A stretch of DNA of 14,867 nucleotides, from contig CAIXSC010000999.1 in the NCBI GenBank assembly GCA_903921945.1, positions 1 through 14,867 of the forward strand, read 5' to 3'. The stretch is from an uncultured Planctomycetaceae bacterium (lineage in GTDB: Bacteria > Planctomycetota > Planctomycetia > Pirellulales > Pirellulaceae). Positions 1 through 6,958 of this stretch are shown piece by piece. Every line of letters starts with the position of its first letter. The stretch's first letter is position 1. The notes under the pieces are model-generated. The model had not been told where the DNA came from. It searched no databases and saw nothing but the letters and a program-made list of their open reading frames with translations. A program made the position numbers and the translations under genes.

Positions 1-52
1 GAAAGACGTCCGTCCACTTTGTTCCCTCGCGGATGACCAGGTACGCTTGCAT
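1..52 (-). CDS. FHA-domain protein, N-terminal fragment (runs off left edge)
   Basis: The minus strand reads ATG at 52-50 and stays open to the window edge, giving MQAYLVIREGTKWTDVF. A GGAG Shine-Dalgarno (plus-strand 58-61) sits 5 nt before the ATG, which supports a genuine start. From memory, the pattern 'AYLVIREG.KW.DVF' is the usual first strand of planctomycete forkhead-associated domain proteins, often FHA-sigma54-type regulators that bind phosphothreonine peptides. Only 17 residues are visible, so the domain that follows the FHA region cannot be told. The gene is divergent from the DUF1598-like gene and shares the 53-332 intergenic region with it. It is too short to appear as a full open frame, so the call rests on the start context and the motif. 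Confidence 0.6.
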   Translation of the reverse strand, partial: MQAYLVIREGTKWTDVF

Positions 53-332
53 GATGGCTCCGCGAATTCCCGCAAGGTCCGAGGGGACGCTTCAAACCCC
101 GCCGGGCGATCTAGCGATTCGGCCCCACAACCCGCGAGATTCGATCCGGGAGAGCCGATTTTCTTGCACCCTTGTTGTGTTGGGGCTATCTTAGAAGTTA
201 GCACGCGTGACGTTAAGTGCCTGCCGGACCGCGCGTGGTCCCACGATCCGATAGCTTAACCGGGGGTTCCGCCGACATCAGCGATCGCTGCTTCCCGGGA
301 ATCCCCGACCGTCCTTCACTAGGAGTTCCCTA
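53..332. promoter_or_regulatory. Divergent intergenic region with overlapping candidate promoters
   Basis: This 280-bp region separates two divergent genes. On the plus strand, TTGCAC (164-169), a 17-bp spacer and TATCTT (187-192) form a weak sigma70-like pair. On the minus strand, TTAACG (plus 211-216), a 17-bp spacer and TAAGAT (plus 188-193) form another. The two -10 elements overlap on opposite strands, so the two directions could compete for polymerase. Both matches to consensus are partial (3-4 of 6 per box), so they are candidates only. A short open frame at 47-259 lacks a ribosome-binding site and any recognisable motif and is not called. Confidence 0.3.
321..325 (+). promoter_or_regulatory. 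Ribosome-binding site of the DUF1598-like gene
   Basis: AGGAG sits 7 nt before the ATG at 333. It decides the start in favour of the long form over the internal Met at residue 36 (ATG at 438), which has no Shine-Dalgarno. Confidence 0.65.
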
Positions 333-1775
333 ATGAATCGCCGCGATCATTGTCGCAACCTCCCCCAACGGCGTGACCGACGCCCTCAGCGGCCCGGCTC
401 CCAGGGGTCATCGCGAGTCATTCGTGTCTCTCACGGAATGGTTCTTGCGGTCGTCGCCATCATCGCGGCGGCTGGCCCTCTCTATACCGCTCTGGCAGGC
501 CACGGCAACTTTCGCGGCGGCGCGGTGGGTGGCGTGTCGATCGACGCGGAAGGCGTGTTGCGGAGCGTCACCGTCGACGCCAAACAGTCTTTCCGCCGCA
601 TCATGCTACGGGACGTCAAGCCGGCAGGCGCCCAACTCCATGCGCCGGTCGAGCTGCGCAAGGTCTCTCTCCGCGGTCTCGAAGCGGCCATCGCCGGCGC
701 CAAGCCCGAAAATTTCAATCAGCTTCCCGACGAAGTCAAGTACCTTGCTGGCCTGCAGCGAATCCAGTACCTCGTGTTGTCCCCGGAGGACAACGACATC
801 TTGCTGGTGGGCCCGGCGGAAGGCTGGAAAGTGGACGATGGCGGCAACGTCATCGGCGTCACAACCGGCCAACCTGTGCTGCAACTGGAAGACCTCGCCA
901 TGGCTTTCCGCACCGTCAACGCCGCGCGGCAGGGTGGAATCAGTTGCTCCATCGATCCGACGCCCGAAGGCCATCAAAACCTGCGCAAATTCCTGTCCAC
1001 ACAGCGCCAAATGGGGCCCAACACGCTCGCGGGCATGCAACAAGCACTCGGCGCCCAAACCATCACTCTCACCGGCGTCCCAGGCGATAGCCATTTCGCC
1101 CGCGTTCTCGTCGCCGCCGACTACCACATGAAGCGGATCGCCATGAATCTCGACCCGTCGCCCGTCAAAGGACTGGTTGGCTTCCTGGATCTCGTCAAAG
1201 CGCAAAACGTTCGTATCACCAACATGATGCCGCGCTGGTGGCTCGCCTGCAATTACGAACCGCTGCTGCGGAGCGAAGACGGACTCGTATGGGAACTCCG
1301 CGGCCCCGGCGTCAAGGCGATGACGGAAGACGAAGTCATCAACCAGGATGGCACTTTTTCGCAAACCGGGAAGGAAAACCCCGTGGCCCGCAAGTGGGCC
1401 GATATGATGACCGAACGGTATGAGCAGTTGTCGGCGAAGAACGCCGTGTTCGGCGACTTGCGAAATGTCATGGACATGTGTGTGGTCGCCGCGCTCATTC
1501 AAAAGGAAGGACTGATGGAAAAGGCCGGCTGCAGCCTGCCGCGGATCGCCGATGCCGATTTCCCACTCGCCGCTATGAAGTGGCCCGTTCCCAAAGCGGT
1601 CGCCACCCAGTGCAGCTTCATCAAGCGGGACCGTGAATACGTCGTGACCGCTTCCGGAGGCGTCCAGATCGATTCGTTCGGCATTGCCAATCGCGTGCAG
1701 GTTGACAACGCGATCAAGACCATCCGCGACCGCTCGCTGGCCAGCCGTTCCAACTCGGCGTTCTGGTGGAACTGA
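333..1775 (+). CDS. DUF1598-like exported or membrane-anchored protein, 480 aa
   Basis: The protein has a very basic N terminus (residues 1-31, many Arg) followed by a single hydrophobic stretch at about residues 36-55. It should therefore be a signal-anchored or secreted protein facing the periplasm. The rest is soluble with no membrane segment. Residues about 120-450 (for example LPDEVKYLAGLQRIQYL and later NVMDMCVVAALIQKEG) resemble, from memory, the planctomycete-restricted DUF1598 family, whose function is unknown. No enzyme motif or metal-binding signature is visible. The start is set by AGGAG at 321-325. The gene is monocistronic: it has its own upstream region and ends 114 bp before a strong terminator. 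A 395-codon open frame on the opposite strand (606-1793) is a GC-driven shadow. The gene is certain; the family assignment is less so. Confidence 0.85.
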   Translation: MNRRDHCRNLPQRRDRRPQRPGSQGSSRVIRVSHGMVLAVVAIIAAAGPLYTALAGHGNFRGGAVGGVSIDAEGVLRSVTVDAKQSFRRIMLRDVKPAGAQLHAPVELRKVSLRGLEAAIAGAKPENFNQLPDEVKYLAGLQRIQYLVLSPEDNDILLVGPAEGWKVDDGGNVIGVTTGQPVLQLEDLAMAFRTVNAARQGGISCSIDPTPEGHQNLRKFLSTQRQMGPNTLAGMQQALGAQTITLTGVPGDSHFARVLVAADYHMKRIAMNLDPSPVKGLVGFLDLVKAQNVRITNMMPRWWLACNYEPLLRSEDGLVWELRGPGVKAMTEDEVINQDGTFSQTGKENPVARKWADMMTERYEQLSAKNAVFGDLRNVMDMCVVAALIQKEGLMEKAGCSLPRIADADFPLAAMKWPVPKAVATQCSFIKRDREYVVTASGGVQIDSFGIANRVQVDNAIKTIRDRSLASRSNSAFWWN

Positions 1776-1888
1776 TCTCGCCCACCAGGGCAAACGCCCA
1801 TGGACCGTTTTCTCGCGATCGTTACCCGCGACTGTCCCAGCGACCGTCGCCGCGAACGCGTGAACTCAGCAAGTTGCCCTAATCCACG

Positions 1889-1919
1889 AAGCCGCCGAGC
1901 GTTCCGCCGGCGGCTTTTT
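1889..1919 (+). terminator. Intrinsic terminator of the DUF1598-like gene
   Basis: A perfect 9-bp stem (1889-1897 AAGCCGCCG with 1908-1916 CGGCGGCTT) closes a 10-nt loop and runs into a five-T tract at 1915-1919. It lies between convergent genes, 4 nt before the serine hydrolase stop codon. On the minus strand the same stem is followed by only two T's, so it should stop plus-strand transcripts best. Confidence 0.8.
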
Positions 1920-1922
1920 CGT

Positions 1923-3071
1923 TTACCCGTACAACGCCATAGCCACTCGCATGGCCACTTCGTCGCGTGGATGAGGTGCCGCCGCTCGGGCCGGCAAGGA
2001 CGTCAACACCACACAGATGGCCCCGCTGGCCGGATCCGCCCAGCCAAGCGTTCCGGTTGAACCCGTATGACCGAAAGTGCGGGGCGAACATCCGGCAGCG
2101 CCGACCCCTGGATGCACAGCCCATCCGAGCCCTCTTGGCGTGAGACCGTCCGCGTTGTGATTGCGAGTCATGAGCCGTGCCGTCTCCGGCTTCAAGAAAC
2201 CGGCGGGCGGCGCCATCATCGCCGATAATACCCGTGCGACGTCCGGCGCCGACGCGTGCGTGCCGCCCCAGGGCGCGCCGAGCCTCCTCCAATACGGACT
2301 ATTCCAGTCCCAGTCTTTCGCCGACGGGTCGCCGCCTCCCGATTCCGGCGCGGCCCGCTCCGTTTGGCTCGACACCAACGATTCCAAAGCGAACCGCCCC
2401 ACCCCCTGCGCCGCGTGCTTCATCGCCAGCGGATCCAACACGGTTTCCTGCACCAACCGCCGAATCTCCACTCCGCTGATCCGCTCCGCGATCCGCGCCG
2501 CCAACAAAATCCCCATGCTGGAGTACGCATACCGGGAACCCGGCACAAACGCCGGTTCGATCCGCTCCGCCCTGTCGACAAAAGCATCTAGAGGCGCATG
2601 CGATCGACGCAGCGCGTCGTTGTCCGGCAACTGGTCCGGTAAACCCGAAACGTGGCTGAGCAGGTGGCGGATCGTCACCGCGTCGCGCCGACCGCCCGCA
2701 AAACGCGGCAGAAACTTCTTCACCGAATCGTCGAGTCCAAACGCTCCCTGGTCGTACAACCGCATGAACGCCGTCATCGCGATCGGCTTCGAAATCGACC
2801 CCAGCAGAAACATGGCGTCCGCATCCCGCGCGGCGCCGAACACCCGGGTGTACGATTCGCCGGCTAACTCGACGTGCAGAGCAGACGCCGCCACCATGCC
2901 ACTCGTCGAAGCTCGCATCAAAACGGCCGCCGCCTCGTCGAGCCTTTCCGGACGCCACAGGGCCCGCCTCGTCTCGTCAGCCGCCGCAACCGCGACAGAT
3001 CGGTTACTCCCTGCGGCCGCGCCGGCCAGAGCCCCCCCTATCGCCGCCCCGAGCAAATCTCGCCGTCGCAT
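1923..3071 (-). CDS. Tat-exported serine hydrolase, class C beta-lactamase / esterase family, 382 aa
   Basis: This is a penicillin-binding-fold hydrolase (Beta-lactamase family PF00144). Visible active-site motifs, numbered from the chosen start, are SxxK as S92-I-S-K95 in LGSISKPI, the YxN position as Y183-S-S185, and H335-T-G337 near the C terminus in the place of the KTG box. The family includes D,D-peptidases, esterases and class C-like enzymes, and the natural substrate cannot be told from sequence. The N terminus MRRRDLLGAAIGGALAGAAAG is a twin-arginine-type signal, so the enzyme is probably exported folded. The start at 3071 was chosen because GAGG lies 8 nt upstream and the Tat signal begins there. 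An in-frame TTG at 3173 would add 34 residues ahead of the signal and is less likely. The gene converges on the DUF1598-like gene. Ser in place of Asn in the YxN motif is a mild oddity that is common in esterase-like members. Confidence 0.9.
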   Translation of the reverse strand: MRRRDLLGAAIGGALAGAAAGSNRSVAVAAADETRRALWRPERLDEAAAVLMRASTSGMVAASALHVELAGESYTRVFGAARDADAMFLLGSISKPIAMTAFMRLYDQGAFGLDDSVKKFLPRFAGGRRDAVTIRHLLSHVSGLPDQLPDNDALRRSHAPLDAFVDRAERIEPAFVPGSRYAYSSMGILLAARIAERISGVEIRRLVQETVLDPLAMKHAAQGVGRFALESLVSSQTERAAPESGGGDPSAKDWDWNSPYWRRLGAPWGGTHASAPDVARVLSAMMAPPAGFLKPETARLMTRNHNADGLTPRGLGWAVHPGVGAAGCSPRTFGHTGSTGTLGWADPASGAICVVLTSLPARAAAPHPRDEVAMRVAMALYG

Positions 3072-3133
3072 CGTTCGGTCCTCGTGGGTGCTTCCATCCG
3101 TTCCACACGTAAAACGGCCATCGTCGAGCGGAT

Positions 3134-3139
3134 ATCTTA
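3134..3139 (-). promoter_or_regulatory. Candidate -10 element of the serine hydrolase
   Basis: The minus strand reads CTAAGATAT here, 62 nt before the start codon at 3071. The heptamer CTAAGAT also occurs on the minus strand upstream of the FHA gene and on the plus strand at 3427-3433 upstream of the HicB-type gene. No good -35 partner is visible, so support is limited. Confidence 0.25.
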
Positions 3140-3200
3140 GCGGAACTGGTTGTAGACGTTTTCCTGTTGGCAAGCGGTAGCCGTGCTAGCCCCACCTGGC

Positions 3201-3245
3201 CGCCTCCAGATAGCCCGCTTCCAGAAAGCCCGCCTCCAGATCGTC
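3201..3245. repeat. 15-bp tandem repeat, three imperfect copies
   Basis: The units are CGCCTCCAGATAGCC (3201-3215), CGCTTCCAGAAAGCC (3216-3230) and CGCCTCCAGATCGTC (3231-3245). The 15-bp period equals five codons. On the minus strand, one frame reads a Leu-Glu-Ala-Gly-(Phe/Tyr) period similar to pentapeptide-repeat proteins, but the surrounding frame has no support as a gene. It may be a relic or a simple slippage repeat. Confidence 0.75.
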
Positions 3246-3358
3246 TCCGCTCGACGACATCCCACTGCCCCCCATCTCCCGCCCCGATCGCTCACTACTC
3301 CGCTCTCGCCCCCGCGCCCCCGATCGCCTCGCTTCTTGACGATTTTGTCGATTTTTCC

Positions 3359-3374
3359 GGCCAAAATTCTGGCC
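3359..3374. repeat. Near-perfect 16-bp palindrome
   Basis: GGCCAAAATTCTGGCC has arms GGCCAAAA and TTCTGGCC that match except for one symmetric pair. It follows a T-rich stretch in the gap upstream of the HicB-type gene and could be a protein-binding site. No function is known. Confidence 0.45.
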
Positions 3375-3437
3375 AGCCACCTCCAACAGGACGTGGACAG
3401 TTGGGAAATGCGACAAAACCGACTGCCTAAGATTCGA

Positions 3438-3452
3438 GCAAATCCGATTTGC
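3438..3452. promoter_or_regulatory. Palindrome GCAAAT-CCG-ATTTGC, candidate operator
   Basis: Perfect 6-bp arms flank a 3-nt centre. The site lies just downstream of a possible -10 element (TAAGAT, 3428-3433) and about 160 nt upstream of the HicB-type gene start. It belongs to a cluster of palindromes in this gap. An operator role is inferred only from position and symmetry. Confidence 0.35.
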
Positions 3453-3482
3453 CCGCCTTTTAAGCATGGCTGCTCACACAAT

Positions 3483-3526
3483 TGGCACTCGATGCCAGAC
3501 GCTGCAAGTGCTTGCACTGCAAGCAC
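3483..3526. promoter_or_regulatory. Cluster of three palindromes, candidate operator or RNA hairpins
   Basis: Three perfect inverted repeats lie within 44 bp: TGGCA-N5-TGCCA (3483-3497), TGCAAG-TG-CTTGCA (3503-3516), and GTGCTTGC-ACT-GCAAGCAC (3508-3526, 8-bp arms). The last two overlap and share the CTTGC arm, so in RNA they would be mutually exclusive hairpins and in DNA a three-half-site array of TGCAAG/CTTGCA. They end 86 bp before the ATG of a ribbon-helix-helix-type gene. Proteins of that class usually bind such repeats. The repeats are directly visible; the role is inferred. Confidence 0.45.
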
Positions 3527-3599
3527 GTCGGCGCTGGACTTGACATCACAGCCAGGATTGCGGCGTTCGTGGGCCGATGGGCGGCTTGCCGACGTACTC

Positions 3600-3606
3600 A
3601 AGGAGA
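3600..3606 (+). promoter_or_regulatory. Ribosome-binding site deciding the HicB-type gene start
   Basis: AAGGAGA lies 6 nt before the ATG at 3613. The upstream in-frame ATG at 3577 has no such site, so the shorter protein is chosen. Confidence 0.75.
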
Positions 3607-3612
3607 CGGGCG

Positions 3613-4059
3613 ATGCGGGACACGGAGCGAAAGCACGGCGACAAGCGGAGCGAGCCAGCGGCGGCGGATTCGGGCGCGGAAGGCTTGCCGTTCGCGACAC
3701 GCGCCCGACAGGTATACGAACGCGCCGAGGCGTTGGTGGCCGGCAAATCGGATTGGATCACCGTCTTTCGCGAGGTCTTCGGTCCGGCCGGCATCGCCCG
3801 CGAATACTTTTCATCCACCGAAGAGATGGAACGCTTCGAACAGACGCTCGAATTCCGCGCCATCCGACAGTTCATCAGCCAGCTCCGCGAACAAGCCGGG
3901 GACGCGGCGGATCGCGTGGCCACTCGAATGATCACGGTCCGCATCCCCAAGTCCTTGCACGAATCGCTTCGCACCGAGGCCCACGCTCGCAAAACCAGCC
4001 TCAACAAGCTGTGCATTTGGAAACTTCTGCAGTCGCTCGATGACGAAAATCTCGTCTAA
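3613..4059 (+). CDS. HicB-type ribbon-helix-helix protein, 148 aa (orphan antitoxin-like)
   Basis: The C-terminal 43 residues read as a ribbon-helix-helix unit: a strand at about 106-112 (MITVRIPK), helix A at about 115-127 and helix B at about 129-143 (SLNKLCIWKLLQSL). This resembles the C-terminal part of HicB-family antitoxins, which bind operator DNA as dimers. The N-terminal part (about 27-95; KSDWITVFREVFGPAG then a Glu/Phe-rich helical stretch) is unlike the usual HicB partial RNase H fold and resembles, from memory, a planctomycete-specific hypothetical domain. No HicA-like small toxin lies next to it: the gene upstream is the divergent serine hydrolase and the gene downstream is a phosphatase. 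The start at 3613 follows the AAGGAGA site. A palindrome cluster upstream suggests autoregulation. It could be a stand-alone transcription regulator rather than an antitoxin. Confidence 0.75.
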   Translation: MRDTERKHGDKRSEPAAADSGAEGLPFATRARQVYERAEALVAGKSDWITVFREVFGPAGIAREYFSSTEEMERFEQTLEFRAIRQFISQLREQAGDAADRVATRMITVRIPKSLHESLRTEAHARKTSLNKLCIWKLLQSLDDENLV

Positions 4060-4159
4060 CGCGGCGGAACGGTCACTCCTTCATTCACGCCGACGGTCCC
4101 GTAGCGACCAGCAGGAAGCTGGCCCGGCGGCCCAATCCATTCCGAGGAAAACAGCCACC

Positions 4160-6949
4160 ATGACCTTGCCAATGTCGCCTGCACGCGGCTCTCGGGCCGC
4201 TCGATCCGGCCTCCGACAGTCTTGCGCCCTCCGCTGGCCTCTGTTCCTGGGACTCGCGGCCGCCTTCGCCGTGCTCGTGCCCCCCCCGCGATCGCCGCTC
4301 CCTGCGGGACGGCTTCAAGCCGCCGATTACGAGGCGCGCTGGCCGGCCGACGGCGACCGCGTGTGGGTTGGACCCTCGTTTTGGGCCAATCGTCTCCAGG
4401 ATTGGCGGCTCATGGATGGCCGCGTGGAATGCGTCGAGGCCGCGCCGCAACGCCCGATGCGCACCCTCCAATTGCTCGACGCGTCGCTCGGCGAAAACCC
4501 CGGCGAACTGGTCATGAGCGTGCGCACGGGATCCGTGCAACGCGGCGCCAAACGCTCGACAGAGACCTGGACCGGATTTCTGATCGGGGCCGGCGGCAAC
4601 CGAGTCGATTACCGGATCGCGGCGTTGGCCCACCATCGTTCGGCCGAGGATGGCGGCCTGCTTGTCGCCGTGGACGGCACCGGCAAGGTGATCTTCCGGG
4701 ACAACAACGGCCGGAACGCTGACAACACGGGTGTGCAAGCGGTCGGTCCGCTCCGCCCAACCGACCTCACGCTGCTCGCACCAGCCACCCGCTCTGGCGG
4801 CGGACTGGTCGGCGACCAGGAACTTGACGATATCGAACTGCGGGTCGAAGCCAAACCGGCGGGCGACGGCTACACCGTCACAGCCACCGCCCTGCTCCAC
4901 GGCTCGGGAAAAGTGATCAGCAGCGCTGAACTGCGCAACGTGCCGCCACGGGATTTGGATGGATCGGCCGCGCTCGTCTCCCACCTTGGACCGCCCGGCG
5001 CGACCACAGGCTATTGGTTCCGGGATTGGAAGCTCTCCGGGCGGAAGGTCGAGCTTCATGCGGAACGAGCCCACGGACCCGTGCTCGGCGTGCTCTACAC
5101 CGTCAGCGGCGGCATCCTCAAATTGAACGCTCAATTCCCGCCGCTCGGCGCTAAAGACTCCCGCTTCGCCCGACTCGAAGTTCGCGACAACGATACCCAG
5201 CCGTGGCAACTGGCGGCCCGCGGGGAACTCGCCGAGCCAAGTTTCACGATGTTGTTCCGAGTCGAAAAGTGGGATGAAAGCCGCGAACGGCAATTCCGTA
5301 TCGTGTACGAGCCGCTTGGCGGCGGTTCGACACCCGCCATCTATGAAGGCCGCATCCGCAAAACCCCAACCGATCGCGACGTGGTGCTGGCCGCGTTCTC
5401 CTGCACGAAAAACTACACAGGCGGACTCCGCTGGAACCATCAAGGCATCTGGTTTCCGCACAACGATATCGTCAAGTCAGTCCGTCACCACAATCCCGAC
5501 CTGCTGTTCTTCGCCGGCGACCAAATCTACGAAGGCGATATCACGGGAGTCCAACGGCAACCGGCCGACAAAGCCCAACTCGACTACCTCGATAAATGGT
5601 TCCGATGGTGCTGGGCCTTCGGACCGCTCACCCGCGACACTCCCTGCGTCTGTCTGACGGACGACCATGATGTCTACCATGGCAATCTCTGGGGAGCTGG
5701 CGGCCGCGCCGCGAAGACCGCCGACGATGGCGGATACGTCATGCCGCCCGCTTTCGTGAACATGGTCCAACGCACCCAGACCAGCCATCTGCCCGATCCC
5801 GTCGATCCGCGCCCCGTGGATCAAGGCATCGGCGTCTACTTCACCCGCCTCGATTACGCGGGGGTCAGCTTCGCGTTGCTCGAAGACCGCAAATTCAAAT
5901 CTTCGCCGAGCGTGATGGTTCCCGAAGGACAATGCGTCAACGGCTGGTTCCGCAATCCGGCGTTCGATCCCTCCCGACAAGCCGACGTCGCCGGCGCCGA
6001 ATTGCTGGGCCCCCGGCAAACGGCCTTCCTCCGCGACTGGTCCGGCGACTGGTCCCGCGGTGTCTGGATGAAGGCGGTCCTCTCGCAAACAATTTTCGCC
6101 AACGTCGCCACCTTGCCCCGCGACGCGGCCAGCGATGCGGCCGTGCCTCGGCTGCGGATCCTGAAACCGGACGAGTACCCGGCGGACGACCGGATCGTCG
6201 CCGACGCCGACTCGAACGGATGGCCGCAAACCGGCCGATCAACGGCTCTCCGGGAAATCCGCCGCGGTTTCGCGGTCCACATCGCGGGCGATCAGCATCT
6301 GGCCAGCCTCACCCGCTACGGTATCGACGAACACGACGACGCCGGGTTCGCCTTCTGCGTCCCCGCTATCGGCAACACTTTCCCGCGCCGTTGGTTTCCT
6401 CCCGAACCGGGTCAACAGCGCCAGCCGGACGCGCCCCGTTACACCGGCCGTTATCGCGACGGTTTCGGAAACCGGGTCACAGTCCACGCCGTTTCCAATC
6501 CGATCGCGTCCGGCCATGAGCCGGCCGCGCTCCACGACCGCGCCCCCGGCTACGGCATCGTCCGCTTCCAACGAAAGTCGCGCGAGATCACCTTCGAGTG
6601 CTGGCCGCGCCACGTCGACCCATCCACCCCTAACGCTCGCCAATATCCGGGCTGGCCCGTCACGGTCGCACAGACAGACAACCACGCCCGCGAAGGCGCT
6701 CCCGCACTGCCGACCATCAAGGTCAGTGGACTGTCCAACCCCGTCGTCCAAGTCATCGACGAGGCGAATAACGAAACGGTCCACACCCTGAGAATCGCTG
6801 GCGACTCCTACCAGCCGCGCACGCCAAAGACCGGCCGTTACCGAGTCGTCGTCGGCGAACCGGGCACCGACCGGCAACGCGTGCTCAGCGGCTTGGAATC
6901 GAAGCCGGCAAACGATGGCCAGGTGAGCGTTGAATTCACCGCGCGCTAA
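4160..6949 (+). CDS. Secreted PhoD-like metallophosphatase, 929 aa
   Basis: The N terminus carries a signal peptide (basic residues 9-25, hydrophobic core about 26-41, likely cleavage near residue 55 in RLQAA). Residues about 56-340 look like a beta-rich, LamG- or sugar-binding-like region. The catalytic part (about 405-830) has PhoD-type motifs: FSC415 at the first strand, GD454QIYE, TD501DHDVYHG (D501-H507), and H707IAGDQH near the end. These are the expected ligands of the binuclear iron-calcium centre of the PhoD family (PF09423), which hydrolyses phosphodiesters and monoesters outside the cell. The last 110 residues form a beta-rich tail. The protein is about twice the length of a minimal PhoD because of the N-terminal region. 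The start at 4160 was chosen for the signal peptide and a GAGGA 11 nt upstream. An in-frame ATG at 4040 would overlap the HicB-type gene and has no Shine-Dalgarno. The exact substrate is unknown. Confidence 0.87.
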   Translation: MTLPMSPARGSRAARSGLRQSCALRWPLFLGLAAAFAVLVPPPRSPLPAGRLQAADYEARWPADGDRVWVGPSFWANRLQDWRLMDGRVECVEAAPQRPMRTLQLLDASLGENPGELVMSVRTGSVQRGAKRSTETWTGFLIGAGGNRVDYRIAALAHHRSAEDGGLLVAVDGTGKVIFRDNNGRNADNTGVQAVGPLRPTDLTLLAPATRSGGGLVGDQELDDIELRVEAKPAGDGYTVTATALLHGSGKVISSAELRNVPPRDLDGSAALVSHLGPPGATTGYWFRDWKLSGRKVELHAERAHGPVLGVLYTVSGGILKLNAQFPPLGAKDSRFARLEVRDNDTQPWQLAARGELAEPSFTMLFRVEKWDESRERQFRIVYEPLGGGSTPAIYEGRIRKTPTDRDVVLAAFSCTKNYTGGLRWNHQGIWFPHNDIVKSVRHHNPDLLFFAGDQIYEGDITGVQRQPADKAQLDYLDKWFRWCWAFGPLTRDTPCVCLTDDHDVYHGNLWGAGGRAAKTADDGGYVMPPAFVNMVQRTQTSHLPDPVDPRPVDQGIGVYFTRLDYAGVSFALLEDRKFKSSPSVMVPEGQCVNGWFRNPAFDPSRQADVAGAELLGPRQTAFLRDWSGDWSRGVWMKAVLSQTIFANVATLPRDAASDAAVPRLRILKPDEYPADDRIVADADSNGWPQTGRSTALREIRRGFAVHIAGDQHLASLTRYGIDEHDDAGFAFCVPAIGNTFPRRWFPPEPGQQRQPDAPRYTGRYRDGFGNRVTVHAVSNPIASGHEPAALHDRAPGYGIVRFQRKSREITFECWPRHVDPSTPNARQYPGWPVTVAQTDNHAREGAPALPTIKVSGLSNPVVQVIDEANNETVHTLRIAGDSYQPRTPKTGRYRVVVGEPGTDRQRVLSGLESKPANDGQVSVEFTAR

Positions 6950-6958
6950 CCTCGGCGG

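Larger units (their letters stand above)
3072..3612. other. 541-bp gene-free gap with tandem repeat and palindromes
   Basis: No frame here has a convincing start, ribosome-binding site or recognisable family. Overlapping frames on both strands are Pro/Arg/Ser-rich shadows. The gap contains the promoter side of the serine hydrolase (including TAAGAT on the minus strand at 3139-3134), a 15-bp tandem repeat (3201-3245), a C-rich stretch at about 3260-3330, a short T-rich stretch (3336-3356), and a run of short palindromes from 3359 to 3526 ahead of the HicB-type gene. A perfect TTGACA box at 3540-3545 has no AT-rich -10 element at the right distance. Confidence 0.6.

Noticed and set aside
136..160. 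GATTCGATCC-like string resembling a tRNA T-loop (and a similar one near 10755)
   Set aside because: No acceptor, D or anticodon arms could be folded around either.
47..259. 70-codon plus-strand open frame near the left edge
   Set aside because: It overlaps the FHA gene start and the divergent promoter region, has no Shine-Dalgarno and no recognisable sequence.
280..289. AGCGATCGCT palindrome, similar to the HIP1 octamer GCGATCGC
   Set aside because: CGATCG words are common across this GC-rich window, and a single extra symmetric copy near a start is not evidence of a site.
606..1793. 395-codon open frame on the minus strand opposite the DUF1598-like gene
   Set aside because: High GC in the third codon position of the real plus-strand gene leaves the antisense frame open. 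It has no ribosome-binding site and no recognisable motif.
3137..4043. Several Pro/Arg/Ser-rich frames on both strands across the 3072-3612 gap and the HicB-type gene
   Set aside because: Composition is typical of out-of-frame GC-rich DNA. No ribosome-binding site, and they overlap the supported gene.
4085..5461. 458-codon minus-strand open frame inside the phosphatase gene
   Set aside because: It is a shadow of the phosphatase, which has a signal peptide and PhoD motifs. The antisense product shows no family features.
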